DNA of 7,737 nucleotides. It comes from Ligaoa zhengdingensis (GTDB taxonomy: Bacteria; Bacillota; Clostridia; Oscillospirales; Ruminococcaceae). The notes beneath the pieces were generated by a model. The model saw only the letters and a list, made by a program, of their open reading frames with translations, searched no databases and had not been told where the DNA came from. This document shows, one piece after another, positions 1-7,351 of this stretch. The translations under genes and the position numbers were made by a program. The first letter of the stretch is position 1, and each line of letters opens with the position of its first letter. The stretch lies in the NCBI RefSeq assembly GCF_014384885.1, contig NZ_JACRST010000043.1, positions 1-7,737 on the forward strand, written 5' to 3'.

Positions 1-3000
1 CAGCGCACTCTTGTCCGGTGCATACTCCAGGCCGTCGCGCGCCATGACCAGATCGAGGTATGCACTCAATACATCCTCCTGGGTCGCCGCGTCGCTCTCA
101 ATCACGTCTTTCGCAGCAGCCAGCGCTTCGTCGAACGCCGCCCAGCTCTCCGCTGTGAAGCGCTCTTCCTCGTACTTGCCGTCAGTCGCCGCGATCAGCG
201 CTTCCAGGTAGCTCTTATCCACGTCGGACGGGACATCGCCTGTATCCTTCAGGGTAACCGTCACGGTGACCGCCTCGGCGGGCATCACGAAGGTGTACTC
301 TGCACCTGCGGTCACTTCGGTCACTTCCACAGTGCCCTCAGCGGTCGCCACTTCGATGCTCTCGAACTCTTTGCCTTCCTCAATGTCTGCGATGGTCACG
401 GTGACAGTCTCGCCTTCCGCCGCTTCCGCCTTGTCGGCAGTTACGGTCGCGCCGGTCACTTCCGCCACGTTCACGGCATAGGCGTCAGCCTCGCCGCCGT
501 CGATCACGAGTTCAACCTTGACAGCCTGATCGGGCATCACGAAGGTGTAACGGTAGGTCACGCCCAGAGGCAGGCCCTCAGTCACCTGGGTGACCTCAAT
601 CGCACTCTCGTCCGCTCCAGTGACTTTCAGGCCGGTCACGGTGACGTCCGCCGCCACGTTGCTGACATCCACAGTCACCACATCGCCGGCCGCAGCCTTC
701 TTCATGTCGGCCGCAATCTTGGCATTCTCGTTCGCAACAACCGTAACCTTGTTGCCCTCAGTAACCACTTCATCGCCCGGGATGATCATCAGGTTCTGTA
801 CCTGGAGGCCCGAGTTGAACACGCGGATACCGAACATGCCATAGGTATAAGCGTCGTCCAGCTTGGTGTAATACTTCGTGCCGTCAACCGTTACGCTGAT
901 CGCGTTGCCGATCGCGCTGACCTCAAAGTCGTACCACTGGCTCGGATCGAATGTGAACACATCGCCCTGGGTATTTGCAATGGCTCTCCAGCCGTAGTGG
1001 ATGTCGCCGAATTCGATGCCGGACTTCTCCAGCGGATTCGTACTGCTCTCAGAGGAGTTGAGGCCCATGACGAAGCCGCGCAGGTTATCCGTACCAGTGG
1101 TGAGGTCGCTCGCGCGGAAGACATAGCCCGCGTTCGACTTGCTGTTCGGGTTGACATCCAGTTTGACTCTTGCCTTGATGGTGTAGTCGCTCCAGGTGGC
1201 ATAGCCGTCCCACAGCTTGTCGCCGTTGGACTTGCGCTCGATCTTCAGGGTGTTGTCCGCCACGGACATCGTACCGCTGACGATGTTCCAGCCGTCCAGC
1301 GCGCCGTCCGCAAATTCATCTTCAAAGATGAACTTATCCTTGACAACCACGTTGTCGAAGCTGCCTGCGCCCTTTATCACCGCAACGCCGGCCTTGCCGT
1401 TGAAGTAGCTGTTGTCGATGACCTTCAAAACCGGATCTTCGTCGCCGTCCACATAGACGCGGATACCGTTGTTGACCGCGCGCACCTTCAGTTCATAGGT
1501 TGCGCCGCTGTCGACTACCAGATCAGCCTCATCCAGGACTTCGGGAACGCCCGCCGTGACCTTGATCACCTGAATCCGATCGGCCTCAGCATCGAGCGCC
1601 ACATAGTAGCCATTCATATGGTTCTGTTTGAGATCGCCTCTCAGCGCCAGGCCCACGACCGCGTTATCAGCCGCCGGGGTCACGTCCGCGACGTACTCGT
1701 AGTCGGTCCAGCCGAGGTTTCCGACCAGCGCAACCGCAGCAGTCGATGCTGTCAGCTCGCCGTTCTCGATCGACCAGCCCGTTGTCTTGGTCCATTCAGA
1801 GGTGTTCTCGTTCTCAAAGTCCGCCTCATAACGCGGCGCAGTGGAAACGACGATATTGTCGATAACGCCCTTGACGTTGAAGCCGCGGATCGCCACGGAG
1901 CCCTCGGTGTAGGTGCTGTCGTAGACATCCACGCGAGGCTCGGTCTCGTCGTCCAGGTAGACGCGGATTCTCGGGCCGACCGCAACCACTTTCAGGCGGT
2001 GGGTCTCGCCGTAACTCATCGCGCCCAATTTTACATTTGCGAGCTCGTTCCAAACGCCGGCATCCATCCGTCCCACCTGGATGAAGCCGTTGCCATCTTG
2101 AATGCCGATACCCGCATAGTAGCCGTTCGCGCCGTCACAGGTCGGGGTATAGTTGCTGCCGCGAACGATGAAGCCCATGTTGGGGATACTCATGTTGTTA
2201 CGGAGCGCTGTAATAGTAAAGTCGCCCTCCGCAATGACATCCGAACTCACTGTGCCATTGATGACCGCCTTGTTGCCCCAATCAAGTTCAACAGCCAGTT
2301 CATCTCCGCTCTCAACATCCCACACGCCTTCGGAATCGCTGCCGCTCGTGCCGCTCGTGCCGCCGTTGAGCAGGGTATAGCGGGTCTCAAAGGTGGTGTT
2401 CTTGCCGCCGCTGCCGTCGCGGTTGAAGTGGTCCACATACTGGACGTCCGCCTGTGCAACCGAGGCGTCCTCGCCCGCGATGTAGGTCTCGGGGGCGACT
2501 ACCAGGCCGGAACCGCCCGCTACCGCAACCGCGTTATCGGTGTATTCGCTGTAATCATAGATGTCGATCACCGGGACAGGGTCGTTGTCCGCATAGACCT
2601 GGATGTGGTCGTCGAACAGTTTCACCGCGACCAGGTGCTCGCCCTCGCCGACAACCGCCTGCTCGCCGTTCAGGCTCAGCACGCCGCCGGAAAGCGCTAC
2701 ACGGTACAGGCCGCCGCGCACCGAGATCGAACCGCCGTCCTCCAAGGTCGCCTCAGCGGTGTAGTTGCCGGACTCGGGCGTAACCGCCGCGTCCGCCGCC
2801 ACATCGGTCGGGTTGAGGATAATCATTGGATCGACCGCATAGCGGCCGGTGGTGTCGGTGTACATCCGGACGCCGTTCTTATGCACCGCGTCGTCCTTCA
2901 CCGCGTAGGAGACGACGATCTCGCCGCCGTTTGCCGCGATGGCTTCCTTCACCGCATTCAGCTTGTCGTCGGGAACGCGGACGTTCACGAGATAGCCGAA

Positions 3001-6000
3001 GTTATCCGCACTCGAACCGCCGTTGCGGGCGTAAAGGAGCGTCAGGGTGCCGCGGATATCTCTCGGATTATCCGGCAGGTAAACGGTGTCGATCTCCACG
3101 CCGTTGACCAGGATGGTCAGGTCGGAGGGACGCTCGCTGCCCTCCGTGGTCTGAGAGCCGTCCGAGTTGTTGATGCCGTAGTTGGTGGTGGCCTCTTTGT
3201 AGGAGGAAACCTCGGCGATGATCCGCAGGCTGTCCAGCGTGTCGAGATCAAACGAAGCCGCCGCCGGATAGCGGTAATCCACCGAGCCGGTCCCGCTGAC
3301 AAAGCTCGCGCCGTCCACGGTACCGCGCATCACCGCGTTGTTCTCCCCGATATAATCGACGCTCGGGCTGGCTTTGCCGTTGGTGACGATCACATTGACG
3401 AAGTTCTTCGCGATGCTGACGCCGTCCACTTCGAGCCACACGGTGAGGGTGCCGACGCACTTCTCGTTGGGCAGGTCGAAGGTGACTTTGACTTCTTCTC
3501 TGGTGTAAGGCTTATAATCGACCGGGGACTCGCCCGAAATGCCGGTGGTGATGTAGTTGCCATAGACATCGGTCGCATCGAAGCGCCATTTCACCACTGC
3601 GCTGTCGGTCTGCATACCCGACCAGTTCATCACAACGATGGGGGCCGAATAGGTCTCGCCCTGGTTCTTCTTGAGGGCGGGGTTGACGTCCACGCCGATG
3701 TAATCCGGCTGGTTCAAGTCCGCCATGGTCATGTCGCCGCCGTAGGCGATTTCACCGTATGCAAAAATCTTATCGCGGCGGTCGTAGGAGAGGATGCCGT
3801 TGCGCTCCCACTCGATGTCATAGGGCTCGGTGTAGACATAGCCGTTGAGCTTCTGATACTGGCGCTGGATATCGGTCTGATGCTTGAAGCACCAGGAGAC
3901 ATCCAGGTCGCCCGCGCCCGCGCCGACGCCGCCGTACTCACTGTTGAGCCACGGTGCGCCGTCCTGCACATAGCCGCTGCGGAAGTTGTTGCTGGAACCG
4001 ATATAGGTCGCATTATTGCGCCCATTGACCGTATTCTTGGAATTCTGGTAGCCGCCCGTGTAGAAATGGTAGGTGTTGAGGTCGGTCGGCTGGATATGGT
4101 CATTGTTGCAGGGGCTCATATCCTCGACCAGCAGATTCGGGTTGAGCTCCTTGGTCTTTCCATACAGATAAATCTGCCACTGCTCGGTGGTCATGCCGTC
4201 CGACGCTTTCAGACCGGGTTTGCTGATACCCCAGGTCTCGTTGAACAGCATCACCGCGATGACGCTCGGATGGTTGTAATCGCGCTTAATCATGCTCTCG
4301 AGCGCGTATTCATACACCACGCGTCCGGGGGTCTCGCCGCCCGTCGTCTTCGCGTTCATGTAGGTCGCGTGCGGCATATCCTGCCAGACAAAGAAGCCCA
4401 GCTTGTCGCACCAATAGTATTGCAGCGGATCCTCGATCTTCAGATGTTTGCGGATCATGTTGAAGCCGAGGTCCTTCATCTTTTTGATGTCGTATTTCAG
4501 CGCTTCCTCGCTCGGAGCGGTGTAGACTCCCTCCGGCCAGAAGCCCTGATCCAGCAGGCCGGACAGGAAGGTCGGCTCGCCGTTGATCATCAGATACTTG
4601 TACTCATTGCCCTCGTGGTAGAAGTCAGCGGTGACTTCGCGCTGGCCAAAATAGGTGTCCACGCTGTCCAACAGGGTCTCCCCGTCGTACAGCTCGAACG
4701 TGCCGTAATAGAGGTTCGCGTCGTCAAAATCCCACAGCTTCTGATCGGCGATTGCGGTGGGGTCGAGCGAAATCTTGGTTACGCCGGCATCCACTTTGAC
4801 CGCCTGTTCGCCGCTGAAGCTGGAGCCATTCAAGATATCCACGCCCTGCTCCTCGTCCCACTTCTTGCCGACGAAGCCGAACTTCACCGTCAGGTCTTTC
4901 GCTGTGTCGCTGATGACGCCGATATCGAACTGCACGCTGCTGTTCGCGATATCGGGATTCGCATGTGCAAAATCCAAGTAGGTTTTGGTTCTTCCTTCCA
5001 GAATCACATCCTGCCAAATTCCGCTGGTGTGCGTGTAGCCGCAGGGCGCTTCCAGGCCCTGTTTGCCCACCAGCGCGGGGTATTCGTCGTGGTTGTAGAT
5101 CGCCCGGTCCTCCACCCACAGGGTGAGACGGTGGGTCTTGCCGGGGGTGACATACTGGGTGATATCATATTCAAACGGCGTGTAGCCGCCCTCATGGTCG
5201 CCGACCTTGACGCCGTCGATGTAGAGGGTGCTCTTCCAATCCACCGCGCCGAAGCGGATGAAGACCTCCTGGCCTTCCCAGCTTTCGTCCAGGGTGAGTT
5301 CGCGTTCATACCACGCCTCACCGCGGTACATGTTGGCGCCGACGCCGCTCATCGGGGATTCCCAGGGGAAGGGGACGTTGATCTTGAGGTCATAAACATC
5401 CTTGTCGCCCTTGAACCACTCCTCGGTCTTGCCGACGCCCTCCTCGTCGAGGGTAAAGTTCCACCACCCGTTCAAACTTTCCCATTTGCTCCGGTACCAA
5501 TCCGGCCGGGGATGTTCGGGGCGATCCGATTCACCCGGAGCGGCAACGACCGCAAAATAGCCGTCACTCGCAGTGATGATGCCGTTCGCGGTGACCTTCA
5601 CCTTGTACACGCCCGCCCTGGTATCGGTGGGCAGCTCAAAGCGCAGTTCCGTGTCGCTGACCGCCTCGAAGTCCAGATAAACCGGCTTCGCCATCGTCGT
5701 ACCGCTGTAGCTGATCAGTTCAAGGGCGGTTGCCGCACCTAGGTTGCTGCCGGTTAGGGCGATTGTTCCGCCAAAATTTTCCTCACCCCGGTCGAGCTGC
5801 GCGCCGGAGGTGTCCATTTCGGCGACCAGCGCGCCCTCAAAGTCGACCGGCCGGTAGAAGGCTGCCGCCGGGATCGCCTGCTTCGAGAAGATCGAGTTGT
5901 CGTTCTTCCAATACAGGGTGACATGCGAGCCGCCGCTGTACTCAAACCATTCGAGCTGGATATCATGCGGCTCGCCCGCTTTCAGGGCCAGCTGCTTGAC

Positions 6001-7140
6001 GCCGAACTGCTCGACATCCCACTGGTTGACCCACCAGTCGATCAGCAACTCGCCGTCCACCCAAAGGCGCACGCCGTTGTCGCTGTAGATCGAGAAGGTG
6101 TAATTGCCATCCTCTGGCGCCACGAAACGTCCAGTCCAACGCGCGGCAACATAGTCGGAGGCGCCGGTGCGCTGCTGAATAATCCCTTCCGCATCGCTGA
6201 AGGCGATATTCTCGTCGAAGTAGGTACCTTTGTACTCACCGAACGAAAGATCGCCCTTATTCATCAGATAGAAATCTCCGCGCAGCCCGTGATCGCCGAG
6301 CTCCGGAAATTCCGGGAAGGGGACTTCCTCCGCCGGATCGGGCTCCAGCGGGCCTTCCTCGTATTCGCCCTTTTCGAGCGCTGGGATAGCCTTGAGCTGA
6401 TCCTCGGTCAGCGCCTGGTCATAGATGCGCAGGTTATCGAACCTGCCATCCACGCCGGGATCAGGCCACATCAGGCCGCCGCCGACGCGAATCTCCGCAC
6501 CCGCCAACTGCGCCAGGGTGGGGATTGTGGTCGACAGCGTGCCGCTGGCGACCTGTTCGTCGTTGATAAACAGCTTGGCCTGGCCGTCGGCCGTATGGGT
6601 GAAAGCCAGGCGGGTCCACTCATTGAGCTTCGCCTTTACGCCGGCCCCAGCGGAAATCCGCTGTTCTACACCGCCGTTCAGTTTGGTCGCATTGGTGAAG
6701 CAACGGCCGTTTGTACCATCCGCTGCCATCACCATATAGTTGGAGGTATTGGTACCTGCCCCGAGCAGGGTGCACCACATCTTGTCAAAAGATTTCGCCT
6801 TGACATCGATGACAAGAGTCAAATCCTCCATCGACTTAAAGACGCGAGTCGGCAGGCTGATCGCCTGCGTATTCGACCCGGTTTTGCTGATGGGATTGTC
6901 CAAGATCATGACAGGGCCTGCCTCTGCGTCGTTGTACAGGCCCGCCCCATTCAGCAGATAGCCGTCGTTGCCGTTTCCGCTCGCATCTTTGACGACTGTT
7001 CCCTTCACATTGTCAAAGGTATAATACAATACCGGAGATGGATCGGTCTCCCCCTCTACTGCATGTGCAACAGTCAGACCGGTGAGATTCCCCGCTAACA
7101 TAGCTACGCTGAGCAGCCATGCTAGGATCTTTTTTCTCAT
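1..7140 (-). CDS. Giant secreted multimodular glycoside hydrolase family 2 protein (3' end outside window)
   Basis: The frame is open for 2380 codons from the ATG at 7138-7140 to the left edge with no stop, so the C-terminus is missing. The protein is a predicted secreted retaining exo-glycosidase that removes terminal sugars (beta-galactoside, beta-glucuronide or similar) from glycans outside the cell. The GH2 signature is complete: a jelly roll ending in GIWQDVILEG (residues 707-716), then a TIM barrel with acid/base E968 in FNETWG and nucleophile E1068 in NSEYGG. Most family members are 600-1100 residues, so over half of this protein is accessory modules, listed separately. The start was chosen because the AGGAGG lies 7 bases upstream of it. 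The gene sits downstream of a tRNA operon with its own leader and appears to be transcribed alone. Family assignment is firm; substrate is unknown, and a name such as lacZ or uidA is not justified. Confidence 0.97.
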   Translation of the reverse strand, partial: MRKKILAWLLSVAMLAGNLTGLTVAHAVEGETDPSPVLYYTFDNVKGTVVKDASGNGNDGYLLNGAGLYNDAEAGPVMILDNPISKTGSNTQAISLPTRVFKSMEDLTLVIDVKAKSFDKMWCTLLGAGTNTSNYMVMAADGTNGRCFTNATKLNGGVEQRISAGAGVKAKLNEWTRLAFTHTADGQAKLFINDEQVASGTLSTTIPTLAQLAGAEIRVGGGLMWPDPGVDGRFDNLRIYDQALTEDQLKAIPALEKGEYEEGPLEPDPAEEVPFPEFPELGDHGLRGDFYLMNKGDLSFGEYKGTYFDENIAFSDAEGIIQQRTGASDYVAARWTGRFVAPEDGNYTFSIYSDNGVRLWVDGELLIDWWVNQWDVEQFGVKQLALKAGEPHDIQLEWFEYSGGSHVTLYWKNDNSIFSKQAIPAAAFYRPVDFEGALVAEMDTSGAQLDRGEENFGGTIALTGSNLGAATALELISYSGTTMAKPVYLDFEAVSDTELRFELPTDTRAGVYKVKVTANGIITASDGYFAVVAAPGESDRPEHPRPDWYRSKWESLNGWWNFTLDEEGVGKTEEWFKGDKDVYDLKINVPFPWESPMSGVGANMYRGEAWYERELTLDESWEGQEVFIRFGAVDWKSTLYIDGVKVGDHEGGYTPFEYDITQYVTPGKTHRLTLWVEDRAIYNHDEYPALVGKQGLEAPCGYTHTSGIWQDVILEGRTKTYLDFAHANPDIANSSVQFDIGVISDTAKDLTVKFGFVGKKWDEEQGVDILNGSSFSGEQAVKVDAGVTKISLDPTAIADQKLWDFDDANLYYGTFELYDGETLLDSVDTYFGQREVTADFYHEGNEYKYLMINGEPTFLSGLLDQGFWPEGVYTAPSEEALKYDIKKMKDLGFNMIRKHLKIEDPLQYYWCDKLGFFVWQDMPHATYMNAKTTGGETPGRVVYEYALESMIKRDYNHPSVIAVMLFNETWGISKPGLKASDGMTTEQWQIYLYGKTKELNPNLLVEDMSPCNNDHIQPTDLNTYHFYTGGYQNSKNTVNGRNNATYIGSSNNFRSGYVQDGAPWLNSEYGGVGAGAGDLDVSWCFKHQTDIQRQYQKLNGYVYTEPYDIEWERNGILSYDRRDKIFAYGEIAYGGDMTMADLNQPDYIGVDVNPALKKNQGETYSAPIVVMNWSGMQTDSAVVKWRFDATDVYGNYITTGISGESPVDYKPYTREEVKVTFDLPNEKCVGTLTVWLEVDGVSIAKNFVNVIVTNGKASPSVDYIGENNAVMRGTVDGASFVSGTGSVDYRYPAAASFDLDTLDSLRIIAEVSSYKEATTNYGINNSDGSQTTEGSERPSDLTILVNGVEIDTVYLPDNPRDIRGTLTLLYARNGGSSADNFGYLVNVRVPDDKLNAVKEAIAANGGEIVVSYAVKDDAVHKNGVRMYTDTTGRYAVDPMIILNPTDVAADAAVTPESGNYTAEATLEDGGSISVRGGLYRVALSGGVLSLNGEQAVVGEGEHLVAVKLFDDHIQVYADNDPVPVIDIYDYSEYTDNAVAVAGGSGLVVAPETYIAGEDASVAQADVQYVDHFNRDGSGGKNTTFETRYTLLNGGTSGTSGSDSEGVWDVESGDELAVELDWGNKAVINGTVSSDVIAEGDFTITALRNNMSIPNMGFIVRGSNYTPTCDGANGYYAGIGIQDGNGFIQVGRMDAGVWNELANVKLGAMSYGETHRLKVVAVGPRIRVYLDDETEPRVDVYDSTYTEGSVAIRGFNVKGVIDNIVVSTAPRYEADFENENTSEWTKTTGWSIENGELTASTAAVALVGNLGWTDYEYVADVTPAADNAVVGLALRGDLKQNHMNGYYVALDAEADRIQVIKVTAGVPEVLDEADLVVDSGATYELKVRAVNNGIRVYVDGDEDPVLKVIDNSYFNGKAGVAVIKGAGSFDNVVVKDKFIFEDEFADGALDGWNIVSGTMSVADNTLKIERKSNGDKLWDGYATWSDYTIKARVKLDVNPNSKSNAGYVFRASDLTTGTDNLRGFVMGLNSSESSTNPLEKSGIEFGDIHYGWRAIANTQGDVFTFDPSQWYDFEVSAIGNAISVTVDGTKYYTKLDDAYTYGMFGIRVFNSGLQVQNLMIIPGDEVVTEGNKVTVVANENAKIAADMKKAAAGDVVTVDVSNVAADVTVTGLKVTGADESAIEVTQVTEGLPLGVTYRYTFVMPDQAVKVELVIDGGEADAYAVNVAEVTGATVTADKAEAAEGETVTVTIADIEEGKEFESIEVATAEGTVEVTEVTAGAEYTFVMPAEAVTVTVTLKDTGDVPSDVDKSYLEALIAATDGKYEEERFTAESWAAFDEALAAAKDVIESDAATQEDVLSAYLDLVMARDGLEYAPDKSAL
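19..228 (-). other. FIVAR domain, with a probable second copy starting at the edge (residues 2305-2374)
   Basis: Residues 2305-2374 fit the three-helix FIVAR pattern: DKSYLEALIAATDG, then RFTAESWAAFDEALAAAKDV, then ATQEDVLSAYLDLVMARDGL. The next visible residues, APDKSAL, repeat the DKSxL opening, so another FIVAR copy probably begins at the left edge. FIVAR modules occur in cell-wall-associated proteins and glycosidases and are often found near anchoring regions. An LPxTG motif or SLH domains may follow outside the window, but none is visible here. Confidence 0.85.
241..780 (-). repeat. Two 'bacterial repeat' Ig-like modules (residues 2121-2300)
   Basis: Two copies end with nearly the same strand motif, YTFVMPDQAVKVELVI (2198-2213) and YTFVMPAEAVTVTVTL (2282-2297), 84 residues apart. 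The 'Y-T-F-x-M-P-x-x-x-V-x-V' signature is that of the InlB B-repeat/bacterial-repeat type found in long Firmicute surface proteins. Composition is very rich in Val, Thr, Ala and Glu. They probably act as a stalk holding the enzyme away from the cell wall. Confidence 0.8.
781..2799 (-). repeat. Four degenerate tandem LamG-like modules (residues 1448-2120)
   Basis: A 17-residue strand-pair motif occurs four times: HLVAVKLFDDHIQVYAD (1502-1518), HRLKVVAVGPRIRVYLD (1714-1730), YELKVRAVNNGIRVYVD (1882-1898) and YDFEVSAIGNAISVTVD (2070-2086). Val at motif position 5, Ile at 12, Val at 14 and Asp at 17 are shared by all four. Each is followed by an IxDYxYxDNA-like or comparable segment and a closing 'G-x-h-x-N-h-h-V' strand. 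Copies 2-4 are full modules of about 165-200 residues; copy 1 is shorter and seems to lack its N-terminal half. The fold is that of concanavalin A-like/LamG or DUF1080-like domains, expected to bind polysaccharide. The low identity indicates old duplications. Confidence 0.75.
2821..3720 (-). other. Beta-sandwich region C-terminal to the GH2 barrel (residues 1141-1440)
   Basis: Residues 1141-1260 look like an Ig-like domain: long strands such as TYSAPIVVMNWSG and TLTVWLEVDGV, with few helix-like segments. Residues 1261-1440 form a second module with an acidic, Ser/Asn-rich loop (1314-1340), LTILVNGVEIDTVYLPDNPRDIRG and a closing GRYAVDPMIIL. An 'NGV-LPD-P-D-RG' stretch followed by a 'GRY-VDP' end is, to my knowledge, common after the barrel in secreted Firmicute GH2 proteins. 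Its ligand or function is not known to me. Confidence 0.6.
3721..5508 (-). other. GH2 catalytic core: jelly roll, Ig-like domain and TIM barrel (residues 545-1140)
   Basis: Residues 545-720 form the sugar-binding jelly roll: LNGWWNFTLD, PFPWES, GEAWYERELTL, STLYIDG and GIWQDV. Residues 721-835 form the Ig-like domain. Residues 840-1140 form the barrel: MINGEPTFLSGL, then MIRKHLKIEDP and LGFFVWQDMPH, HPSVIAVMLFNETWG with the Asn-Glu pair N967/E968, and WLNSEYGG with E1068. The two glutamates are 100 residues apart, within the range expected for GH2 retaining enzymes. Nothing essential is visibly missing, so the enzyme should be active. The RKHLKIEDP segment replaces the R-x-x-H-x-P seen in classical LacZ-type enzymes and places it with secreted GH2 proteins of unsettled specificity. 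Confidence 0.93.
5542..5823 (-). other. IPT/TIG-like Ig-fold module (residues 440-533)
   Basis: Residues 440-533 contain GGTIALTGSNLGAATALELI, a spaced strand region, then RFELPTDTRAGVYKVKVTANG and a final strand. The 'G-x-x-h-x-h-x-G-x-N-h-G' opening and the 'h-P-x-x-x-x-x-G-x-Y-x-V-x-V' closing are typical of IPT/TIG Ig-like domains. It probably serves as a rigid spacer between PA14 and the GH2 core. The assignment rests on pattern alone. Confidence 0.65.
5866..6285 (-). other. PA14 domain (residues 286-425)
   Basis: Residues 286-425 carry PA14 hallmarks: LRGDFY at the start, ARWTGRF (333-339), the core EDGNYTFSIYSDNGVRLWVDG (343-363, with the typical G-Y-F-DDG-like pattern), LLIDWW, and the closing HDIQLEWFEYSG with VTLYWK. 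PA14 modules occur in many glycosidases, toxins and adhesins and are usually carbohydrate-binding. Its place between LamG and the catalytic core suggests it helps position glycan substrate; this role is inferred. Confidence 0.9.
6397..7035 (-). other. N-terminal LamG/concanavalin A-like domain (residues 36-248)
   Basis: Residues 36-248 show the usual order of a Laminin_G_3-type beta-sandwich: an opening LYYTFDN with DASGNGNDG, a central stretch at 101-130, the strand pair WTRLAFTHTADG and KLFINDEQVASG, and the closing GRFDNLRIYDQALTEDQL. This family commonly binds carbohydrate or protein at the surface of secreted enzymes. It is followed by an acidic, Pro/Glu-rich linker (residues 257-280) separating it from the PA14 domain. 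Ligand unknown. Confidence 0.85.
7060..7140 (-). other. Sec signal peptide of the GH2 protein
   Basis: Residues 1-27 have the three signal-peptide parts: a positive start (MRKK), a hydrophobic core (ILAWLLSVAMLAG) and a small-residue cleavage site AHA followed by VEGE. Cleavage is predicted after A27. There is no lipobox cysteine, so the protein is not predicted to be a lipoprotein. Export by Sec places the enzyme outside the membrane. Confidence 0.92.
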
Positions 7141-7147
7141 TGCCATT

Positions 7148-7153
7148 CCTCCT
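7148..7153 (-). promoter_or_regulatory. Ribosome binding site of the GH2 gene
   Basis: The sense sequence AGGAGG matches the consensus exactly. Two in-frame ATGs follow: one at 7144-7146, only 1 base away, and one at 7138-7140, 7 bases away. Only the second has workable spacing, and it also gives the typical signal-peptide start MRKK, so it is taken as the start. Confidence 0.9.
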
Positions 7154-7335
7154 TTTACTTGCATCTCTCATGATTCTTAAGGTCCCGTTAAAATACTCAA
7201 CTTTTAGAACAAAAAGCCCAATTTCTCTTCTTGTCCCCCCTTCCTTTCTATCTTTGAGCGCAGCTAATTTGCGGACCCTTATCCTAGTAAAAAGATTTTA
7301 CCATATTTTTCTTAAATTGTATTTTCAATTTATTA

Positions 7336-7346
7336 ACATGACATGT
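7336..7346. promoter_or_regulatory. Small palindrome at the predicted start site, possible operator
   Basis: ACATG-A-CATGT is a perfect 5-bp inverted repeat around a single base. It lies directly after the -10 of promoter candidate B, covering its likely start site, where a repressor could act. It is short enough to be chance, and no regulator gene is visible in the window. Confidence 0.3.
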
Positions 7347-7351
7347 ACGAA

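Larger units (their letters stand above)
7147..7351 (-). other. AT-rich untranslated leader of the GH2 gene
   Basis: No gene is supported in this stretch on either strand. If transcription starts near 7345-7355, the leader is about 200 nt. In the sense direction it contains a purine-rich run (7222-7255, with a block of six G) and two segments that could pair, AAGGGTCC (7273-7280) and GGACCTT (7179-7185), with one bulged G. I do not recognise a known riboswitch, and no terminator-type hairpin with a T run was seen. Confidence 0.4.

Noticed and set aside
997..5742. 1581-codon plus-strand open reading frame as a gene
   Set aside because: It lies fully antisense to the GH2 gene in the same codon register. 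Its product has no recognisable domains and is rich in Val, Ala, Arg, Asp and His, as expected for the antisense of a GC-rich gene. No ribosome binding site was seen.
5923..7098. 391-codon plus-strand open reading frame as a gene
   Set aside because: It is antisense to the LamG and PA14 coding region, which has convincing domain motifs on the other strand.
7144..7146. Upstream ATG as start of the GH2 protein
   Set aside because: It is only 1 base from the AGGAGG, too close for initiation. The ATG two codons later has a 7-base spacing.
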